DNA of 64,000 nt. Source: Microbacterium neungamense (lineage in GTDB: Bacteria > Actinomycetota > Actinomycetes > Actinomycetales > Microbacteriaceae). The notes beneath the pieces were generated by a model. It had not been told where the DNA came from. It saw nothing but the letters and a program-made list of their open reading frames with translations, and did not search any database. Made by a program: the position numbers and the translations under genes. Positions 55,746 to 64,000 of this stretch are shown piece by piece; position 1 is the first letter of the stretch; the number at the start of each line of letters is the position of its first letter. Location of the stretch: NCBI RefSeq assembly GCF_024971095.1, contig NZ_CP069717.1, positions 2,046,001 to 2,110,000 of the forward strand, in the 5' to 3' direction.

Positions 55746-57163
55746 CGCTCGGCGCTCCCCGCCGCCGCGAGCTGCTCGGCGTCGCCGTTGGCGCGGCTGG
55801 CCTCGACGATGTTCGAGGCCACGAGGCGACCCATCCGGATCGCGCCGTCGACGTGCTGGTAGCCGGCGCCGGCCATGTCGCTGCAGGCGAAGTGGATCGG
55901 GCCGACCGGGGTGCGCAGGTCCGCGCCGTAGCGGTGCAGACCGCCCAGGTCGAAGCTCGCCGCATACGCGCCGCGGGTCCACTCCTCGCTGCCCCAGTCG
56001 CTCTCGTAGTACACGACCGGGTTCTTCGCCTCAGGGCCGTAGTAGTGCGACAGCGACTCGAGGATGCGCTCCTTGCGCTCCTCGGCGGACAGCTGGAACA
56101 CGCCGTCGGCGTTCTTGTCCGAGACGAAGCCGACCAGGGTGCCGCGCTCGTCGCCGTGGTTGGTGTTGTCGTACGCCTCGTGCGCGAGCTCGTACGGGCT
56201 GAACGCGGTGCCGGAGAGGCCGTTGTCGCGCCAGAACGGGCGGTCGTAGACGGCGTGCACCTTGATCACGAAGCCCATCGACAGGTGCTGGTGCAGCTGG
56301 TGCTGGCGACGCGGCAGGGCGGGCACGAAGGAGATGCGGTTGTACAGCACCGGGGCGTGCGCGAGGATCGCGAACCGGGCCCGGACGGTGGTGTCGTCGG
56401 TGCGGGCGACGACACCGGACGCCGAGCCGGTCGACGGGTCGCCCCACTCCAGGGTGCGCACCGGCTGGTTCAGCAGCACGTCGTCGCCGAGGCGCTCGGC
56501 CAGGCGCAGCGGCACCTGCTGCAGGCCGCCCACGACGCGCTCGTCGAGGATGAAGTCCGCGTCGACCAGGTGCGTGAAGCTGCCCGCGGATGCCGCCATC
56601 AGCAGCGCCTGCAGGGTGGAGAACGAGTGCGCCGGCTTCGTGAGCATGGCGGGGCCGATGAACAGCGCGATGTTGTCGCGCGCCTCCTGGTCCTCGGTCT
56701 CGTTCGCGAGCCACTGCTCGAAGGAGATCGTGTCGAGCGCTTCCGCGTCCGGTGTCTCCCACGGGCGGTCCGGGTCGACCTGCGCGACCATGGCGTCGAG
56801 CTTGTCGATCAGGCGGACGAGCTCCTTCTCGGTCTCGGGTGCGACCGGGAAGATGTCCCCGGTGAACCGGGTGAGCTTCCCGTCGCGGCCGATGTAGACG
56901 CTGTCGCCCTCGCGGTACCGGGAGTAGGTCTCCAGGCCCAGGTCGGCGAGCGTCTCCTTCAGCGCGTCCTGATCCGGCGAGACCCACTGGCCGCCGATCT
57001 CGAGGGTGGCGCCGTCGATGACGTCCGTCCAGAGGCGTCCGCCCACGCGGTCGCGCGCCTCGAGCACGGCCACGGAGAGGCCGGCCTTGCGCAGCTCGTT
57101 CGCCGCGGTGAGACCGGCGGCACCGGCACCGACGACGACGACGTCGCGGCTGAGTTCAGTCAT
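55742..57163 (-). CDS. Flavin monoamine oxidase, probable putrescine oxidase
   Basis: A 473-residue FAD amine oxidase: dinucleotide fold VVVVGAGAAGLTAANELRKAG, then EARDRVGGRLWT and GGQWVSPDQDAL, and a C-terminal FAD motif region (YAASFDLGGLHRYG...VGPIHFACSDMAGAGYQHVDGAIRMGRLVA). It resembles actinobacterial putrescine oxidases of Micrococcus/Rhodococcus, which form 4-aminobutanal, NH3 and H2O2. Genomic context with GabT, GabD, an ALDH and a permease supports this. AAGGAG precedes the ATG. Other primary amines cannot be excluded. Confidence 0.85.
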   Translation of the reverse strand: MTELSRDVVVVGAGAAGLTAANELRKAGLSVAVLEARDRVGGRLWTDVIDGATLEIGGQWVSPDQDALKETLADLGLETYSRYREGDSVYIGRDGKLTRFTGDIFPVAPETEKELVRLIDKLDAMVAQVDPDRPWETPDAEALDTISFEQWLANETEDQEARDNIALFIGPAMLTKPAHSFSTLQALLMAASAGSFTHLVDADFILDERVVGGLQQVPLRLAERLGDDVLLNQPVRTLEWGDPSTGSASGVVARTDDTTVRARFAILAHAPVLYNRISFVPALPRRQHQLHQHLSMGFVIKVHAVYDRPFWRDNGLSGTAFSPYELAHEAYDNTNHGDERGTLVGFVSDKNADGVFQLSAEERKERILESLSHYYGPEAKNPVVYYESDWGSEEWTRGAYAASFDLGGLHRYGADLRTPVGPIHFACSDMAGAGYQHVDGAIRMGRLVASNIVEASRANGDAEQLAAAGSAER

Positions 57164-57251
57164 GCTGGCTCCTTGGATGCGGAGGATATGGGGGAACAGA
57201 TGTAACCGGCCGCAACCCGGAATCCCCCGACCCGGGTCGCGGCCGGCGGTC

Positions 57252-58613
57252 TCAGGCCGAGGCGAGGGCGTCGGCGATGACGTCGAGGCCCTCGTTCAGC
57301 AGCTCGTCGCCGACGGACAGCGGCGGCAGGAAGCGGATGACGTTGCCGAAGGTGCCGCAGGTGAGCACGATGACGCCCTGGGCGATCGCGGCCTTGGCGA
57401 CGGCGGCGGTGAGCGCAGCGTCCGGCTCCCCCGTCTCCGGGTCGACGAACTCGGCGGCGATCATCGCACCGCGGCCGCGGACGTCGCCGATGCGGGCGTC
57501 CTTCTCGCGGATCGCGTTCAGACGGCCGACGAGGATCTCGCCGATCTGCTGGGCGCGCTCGAGGAGCCCGTCGTTCTCGAAGGCGTCGATCGCGGCGAGC
57601 GCAGCGGCGCAGGCGATCGGGTTGCCGCCGTAGGTGCCGCCCAGGCCGCCGGCGTGCGCGGAGTCCATGATCTCGGCGCGGCCGGTGACGCCGGCCAGCG
57701 GCAGGCCGCCGGCGATGCCCTTGGCGGTGGTGATCAGGTCGGGCTCGATGCCGAACAGCTCGCTGGCGAACATCGCGCCGGTGCGGGCGAAGCCGGTCTG
57801 CACCTCGTCGGCGATGAAGACGACGCCGTTCTCACGGCACCAGGCGACCACGGCCTCGAGGAAGCCGTCGGCCGGGACGATGAAGCCGCCCTCGCCCTGG
57901 AGCGGCTCGATGATGACGGCGGCGAGGTTGCCGGCGCCGATCTGCTTCTCGATCAGGGTGATCGCGCGCTTGGCGGCCTCGGCGCCGGTGAGCCCGTCGC
58001 GGAACGGGTACGAGCCGGGCACGCGGTACACCTCCGGCGCGAACGGACCGAAGCCGCTCTTGTAGGGCATCGACTTCGCCGTGAGCGCCATGGTGAGGTT
58101 GGTGCGGCCGTGGTAGCCGTGGTCGAAGGCGACGACGGCCTGGCGGCCGGTGTGCTTGCGGGCGATCTTGATCGCGTTCTCCACCGCCTCGGCGCCGGAG
58201 TTGAACAGGGCGCTCTTCTTCGCGAAGTCGCCCGGGGTGAGGCGGTTCAGCGCCTCGGCGACGTCGACGTACGACTCGTACGGCGAGATCATGAAGCAGG
58301 TGTGCGTGAACTGCGCCGCCTGCGCCGCGACGGCCTCCGCGACCTTCGGGTGCGCGTTGCCGACCGTGGTCACGGCGATGCCGCTGCCGAGGTCGATCAG
58401 GGAGTTGCCGTCGGCGTCGACGACGACGCCGCCGCCGGCCGCGACGGTCGCGATGGGCATGGAGTGCGCCACGCCGGATGCCACGGCATCCGCCTTGCGC
58501 GCGAGGATCTCGGCCGAGCGGGGGCCGGGGAGCTCGGTGACGAGGCGACGCTCCTGGGGGAGCCCGGGGCCGCCGGAGGGAAGCGAGGTCGTAGCCGCGT
58601 CGATGAGGGTCAT
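57252..58613 (-). CDS. gabT: 4-aminobutyrate aminotransferase
   Basis: A 453-residue class-III PLP transaminase: VAFDHGYHGRTNLTMALTAK, FIADEVQTGFARTGAMFASE with the PLP-ring Asp, and the PLP lysine in LITTAKGIAGGLPLAGVTGR. It converts GABA and 2-oxoglutarate to succinate semialdehyde and glutamate. It is first in the minus-strand catabolic operon and divergent from PucR. The ATG is six bases after TAGCCT, so leaderless. Confidence 0.92.
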   Translation of the reverse strand: MTLIDAATTSLPSGGPGLPQERRLVTELPGPRSAEILARKADAVASGVAHSMPIATVAAGGGVVVDADGNSLIDLGSGIAVTTVGNAHPKVAEAVAAQAAQFTHTCFMISPYESYVDVAEALNRLTPGDFAKKSALFNSGAEAVENAIKIARKHTGRQAVVAFDHGYHGRTNLTMALTAKSMPYKSGFGPFAPEVYRVPGSYPFRDGLTGAEAAKRAITLIEKQIGAGNLAAVIIEPLQGEGGFIVPADGFLEAVVAWCRENGVVFIADEVQTGFARTGAMFASELFGIEPDLITTAKGIAGGLPLAGVTGRAEIMDSAHAGGLGGTYGGNPIACAAALAAIDAFENDGLLERAQQIGEILVGRLNAIREKDARIGDVRGRGAMIAAEFVDPETGEPDAALTAAVAKAAIAQGVIVLTCGTFGNVIRFLPPLSVGDELLNEGLDVIADALASA

Positions 58614-58619
58614 GCCCCG

Positions 58620-58625
58620 AGGCTA
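58620..58625 (-). promoter_or_regulatory. Leaderless-type -10 box of gabT
   Basis: TAGCCT six bases before the gabT ATG, in the 93-base divergent region shared with the PucR gene. Confidence 0.55.
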
Positions 58626-58659
58626 CGTCGACTCCGGCCGGGATGCATTCGCCGGACTG

Positions 58660-58665
58660 TACAAT
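58660..58665 (+). promoter_or_regulatory. Candidate -10 box of the PucR gene
   Basis: TACAAT 41 bases before the ATG at 58707; no matching -35 hexamer is evident, which fits an activator- or repressor-controlled promoter. Confidence 0.4.
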
Positions 58666-58706
58666 CGAGACGGCCCTTTCGCCGCACCGTACATCCTGGA
58701 GCACCG

Positions 58707-60221
58707 ATGGAACAGCCCACCCTCCGCTCGCTGCTGCGGCGCCGCGATCTGGGCCTGCGGCTGGTGGCGGACGAGTCCGCCCTCGCCGAGGCGGCGCTCG
58801 ACCACCCGCTGCGCTGGGTGCACAGCTCGGATCTCGCCGATCCCACCCCGTTCCTGGCCGAGGACCTCGTGCTGCTCACGACCGGCACCCAGTTCGCCGA
58901 CGACGACCCGGCAGGCGTGGACGCGTACGTCGCGCGACTGGCCGGACACGGCGTGCTCGGGCTGGGCTTCGGCACCGAGGTGCACCGCTCCGGCATCCCG
59001 GAGGAGCTCGCCGCGGCGTGCGCGGCCCGCGGGATGCCGCTGTTCGAGGTGCCGTACGGCACGCCGTTCATCGCGATCGCGCGCGCACACGCGGAGGCGA
59101 TCGCGGCACAGGCGTACGCGCGGCGCACGTGGGCGCTGGAGACCCAGCGCGCCCTGGCGATCGCGGCGCTGCGACCGCGGGGCCTGGACGCGACCCTGAC
59201 CGAGCTGTCCCGCCGGCTGGACGCGTGGGTGGGCATGTTCGACGCCACCGGGGCGCTGGTGCACGAGCATCCGTCCCTCGCGGCCGAGGCCGCACCCGAG
59301 CTCTCCGCGCGGGTCGCCGAGCTGCTCGCCCGCGGCGGGCAGGCCAGCCAGTCCCTGGTCGCCGGGGACGCGGTGTTCTCGCTGTTCACGCTCGGGCGCG
59401 GCGGCCACCTGCGCGGCGTGATCGCGATCGCCGTGGGAACCCTGGACCCGGAGGCGCGGGCCGTGGTGACCTCGGTGATCGCGATGGCCGGCCTCGCGCT
59501 GGAGCAGAACGAGCAGCTGGAGCGGGCCCGGCGCCGACTGCGCAGCCAGGTGCTCGCCTCGCTCCTGCTCGACGACCCGTCGCTGGCCCGGCAGGTGCTC
59601 GGCTCGGTGCCGCACGCGCCGGTGGTGGTGGCGGTGGCGGAGCCGGATGCCCCCGTCCCGGCGATCCTGGAGTGGTGGGACCGCCGTCGCACGGACGACG
59701 GGGTGGCGGTGTTCGCCGCGGAGTCCGAGGACGGGCTCACGATGTGCGTGAACGCCGACGACGAGCCGCTGCTGGCCGAGCTCGCGGAACGGTTCGGGGT
59801 GCGCCTGGGCGTCTCGGAGCCCGAGGGATACGCGGCCTTCTCCCGCGCGCACGCGCAGGCGCTCGCCGCCCTGCGCCGCCGCCGGCCCGGGCTGTCCCGG
59901 TACGCGGATGCGGCGACCTCGTTCCTGCTGACGGCGCTCGGCTCGGACGAGGCGCGGCTCGCGGCCGAGGCGCGCCTGGCGCCGCTGCGCCGTCACGACG
60001 AGGCGGCGGGAACGGACCTGGAGGGGGCACTGCGCGCGTGGTTGGAGCACGACGCGCGCCTGGAGCCGGCCGCCGCGGCGCTCGGCGTGCACCGGCACAC
60101 CCTGCGGTCGTGGATCGCGCAGGCCTCGGGCATCCTGTCGGCCGACCTGTCCGGCTTCCCGGCGCGTGCCGAGCTGTGGGCGGCGCTGCAGACCGCCGGC
60201 ACGCGAGGCGCGACGCGCTGA
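58707..60221 (+). CDS. PucR family transcriptional regulator
   Basis: A 504-residue regulator: an N-terminal PucR/purine-catabolism-type ligand domain (TLRSLLRRRDLGLRLVADESALAEAALDHPLRWVHSSDL), a central GGDEF-like segment, and a C-terminal helix-turn-helix_30 (HDARLEPAAAALGVHRHTLRSWIAQASGILSADLSG). PucR proteins control nitrogen-compound catabolism. Its divergence from gabT makes putrescine or GABA the probable effector. The ATG at 58707 has CTGGAG upstream; the longer open frame lies antisense to gabT. Confidence 0.87.
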   Translation: MEQPTLRSLLRRRDLGLRLVADESALAEAALDHPLRWVHSSDLADPTPFLAEDLVLLTTGTQFADDDPAGVDAYVARLAGHGVLGLGFGTEVHRSGIPEELAAACAARGMPLFEVPYGTPFIAIARAHAEAIAAQAYARRTWALETQRALAIAALRPRGLDATLTELSRRLDAWVGMFDATGALVHEHPSLAAEAAPELSARVAELLARGGQASQSLVAGDAVFSLFTLGRGGHLRGVIAIAVGTLDPEARAVVTSVIAMAGLALEQNEQLERARRRLRSQVLASLLLDDPSLARQVLGSVPHAPVVVAVAEPDAPVPAILEWWDRRRTDDGVAVFAAESEDGLTMCVNADDEPLLAELAERFGVRLGVSEPEGYAAFSRAHAQALAALRRRRPGLSRYADAATSFLLTALGSDEARLAAEARLAPLRRHDEAAGTDLEGALRAWLEHDARLEPAAAALGVHRHTLRSWIAQASGILSADLSGFPARAELWAALQTAGTRGATR

Positions 60222-60237
60222 GGTCCCGCCCGCGTGT

Positions 60238-62867
<2,630 letters not shown>

Positions 62868-63004
62868 GGCCACCAGTCTCTCACAGAAACAGAATTTCGC
62901 CTGAACTTCTCCCCGGAATCGGTCTTCGCAGCCGCATGATTTCATGGAAAGTGGATGCAACGCCCCGCCGCATCCGCGGCTCACACCTCACGGAGGAGAG
63001 ATCG
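62868..63004. promoter_or_regulatory. ramB-aceA divergent control region
   Basis: 137 bases containing two unusually AT-rich patches (AGAAACAGAATTTCGC near 62885-62900 and TGATTTCATGGAAAGTGG near 62937-62954) in otherwise GC-rich DNA. These are likely places for RamB binding, but neither matches the Corynebacterium RamB box well enough to call. Confidence 0.35.
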
Positions 63005-64000
63005 ATGACGAACACCGAGAACCGTGCCACCGCCTCGGGCCTGCGCGCCGGGGACCAGGTCCAGACCGCCGCCGAGCTCCGGGAGAGCTGGGAGACCGAC
63101 CCCCGCTGGGACGGCGTGGAGCGCACCTACACGGCCGAGGACGTCATCCGCATCCGCGGCTCGGTCCGCGAGGAGAACACGCTGGCCCGCCGCGGCGCGG
63201 AGAACCTGTGGAATCTGCTGCACGTCGCTGGTGCCGACGGTGAGGAGGACTACGTCCGCGCCCTCGGCGCCTACACCGGCGGCCAGGCGGTGCAGCAGGT
63301 GCGCGCCGGGCTGAAGGCCATCTACCTGTCCGGCTGGCAGGTCGCCGCCGACGGCAACCTCGCCGGGCAGACCTACCCCGACCAGTCGCTGTACCCGGCC
63401 AACTCGGTCCCCGCCGTGGTCCGCCGCATCAACAACGCCCTGCTGCGGCAGGACCAGCTCGAGCACGCCGAGGGGAACGTCACCCGCGACTGGCTGGCCC
63501 CGATCGTCGCCGACGCCGAGGCCGGCTTCGGCGGCCCCCTGAACGCGTACGAACTGGCCCAGTCGCTCATCCAGGCCGGCGCGGCCGGCATCCACTGGGA
63601 GGACCAGCTGGCCAGCGAGAAGAAGTGCGGCCACCTGGGCGGCAAGGTGCTGGTGCCGACGCAGCAGCACATCCGCACCCTCAATGCCGCTCGTCTGGCG
63701 GCGGACGTGGCCGGCGTCCCGACCGTGATCATCGCCCGCACCGACGCGCTCGCCGCCGATCTGCTCACCAGCGACATCGACGAGCGCGACCGCGCCTTCA
63801 CCACCGGCGAGCGCACCAGCGAGGGCTTCTACCGCATCCGTCCCGGCATCGAGTCCGTGATCAGCCGCGGTCTGGCCTTCGCCCCGTACGCCGACCTGCT
63901 CTGGGTGGAGACCGGAGAGCCGGACATCGCGCTGGCCCGCGAGTTCGCGAACGCGATCCACGCCGAATTCCCGGGCAAGCTGCTCGCGTACAACTGCTCG
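63005..64000 (+). CDS. aceA: Isocitrate lyase (3' end beyond the window)
   Basis: The first 332 codons of isocitrate lyase, the first glyoxylate-shunt enzyme, splitting isocitrate to glyoxylate and succinate. The active-site signature KKCGH (C208 in [17 protein letters not shown]) and the metal/substrate segments [15 protein letters not shown] and [19 protein letters not shown] are present. GGAGGAGAG precedes the ATG at 63005. The gene runs off the window without a stop; the family is usually ~430 residues. Divergent from ramB. Confidence 0.96.
   Translation, partial: MTNTENRATASGLRAGDQVQTAAELRESWETDPRWDGVERTYTAEDVIRIRGSVREENTLARRGAENLWNLLHVAGADGEEDYVRALGAYTGGQAVQQVRAGLKAIYLSGWQVAADGNLAGQTYPDQSLYPANSVPAVVRRINNALLRQDQLEHAEGNVTRDWLAPIVADAEAGFGGPLNAYELAQSLIQAGAAGIHWEDQLASEKKCGHLGGKVLVPTQQHIRTLNAARLAADVAGVPTVIIARTDALAADLLTSDIDERDRAFTTGERTSEGFYRIRPGIESVISRGLAFAPYADLLWVETGEPDIALAREFANAIHAEFPGKLLAYNCS

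Noticed and set aside
62868..63004. RamB binding boxes between ramB and aceA
   Set aside because: AT-rich patches are present, but neither matches the known Corynebacterium RamB motif well enough to claim a site.

Overview
The window is chromosomal DNA of a high-GC Gram-positive actinobacterium. A member of Microbacteriaceae, most likely Microbacterium or a close relative, is the best guess. The reasons are the very high GC, the abundant CGGATGC/GCATCCG words, the acid-tailed NusG, the Mqo, RamB/AceA and MoxR-DUF58-TgpA sets, and many leaderless-type starts (TANNNT box 6-7 nt before the start codon). The assignment is inference from content, not from a database search.

Layout. 1-315: remnant of an SDR oxidoreductase at an abrupt junction. 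407-6086: Bcp peroxiredoxin, malate:quinone oxidoreductase, asd (frameshifted as read), lysC and an EamA transporter. 6083-9264: recR-dnaX. 9406-12674: a GH65 glycoside phosphorylase with its HAD sugar-phosphate mutase. 12935-16308: ackA-pta. 16370-17451: a complete IS481-family element at the end of a lysozyme-like gene, followed by the signal recognition particle RNA. 18357-22806: moxR, DUF58 and transglutaminase genes. 22786-23742: trhO. 24053-24137: tRNA-Ser(GGA). 24242-25621: a PAP2-GNAT fusion. 25665-29878: Bcr/CflA efflux, metB and cbs. 30066-33811: an alpha-glucoside-type ABC importer. 34204-35151: rplJ-rplL with a structured leader. 35443-45144: an accessory block with a Zwf-like dehydrogenase, a YqaJ-like nuclease, a broken AbiEi/DUF559-like gene, an MFS pump with MarR, lysG/lysE, and a polar amino-acid ABC importer. 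45403-49964: rplK-rplA, a WYL-VOC pair, nusG, secE and tRNA-Trp. 50259-60221: a putrescine/GABA catabolic operon with a divergent PucR regulator. 60238-61404: a deletion scar joining two gene halves. 61416-64000: ramB and the start of aceA.

How the genes work together. Putrescine oxidase, two aldehyde dehydrogenases and GabT would take putrescine through GABA to succinate, with an APC permease for uptake. RamB, AceA, Pta-AckA and Mqo belong to acetate, glyoxylate and TCA metabolism. LysC-Asd makes aspartate semialdehyde, and LysG-LysE exports basic amino acids. Cbs and MetB form a transsulfuration pair. SecE, NusG, L11, L1, L10 and L7/L12 are the usual translation cluster, here split by inserted modules.

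The most unusual signals are two families of ~70-bp palindromes. One 71-bp pair brackets the WYL-VOC module inserted between nusG and rplK. One 70-bp pair brackets the broken DUF559-like gene plus the efflux/MarR operon. Other notable items are an apparent attenuator ahead of rplJ, an 81-bp tandem repeat at the rplL terminator, an IS481 insertion flanked by GCTAGC on both sides, and three genes each broken by exactly one missing base in a short G/C run. The last suggests base-calling error at least for asd.
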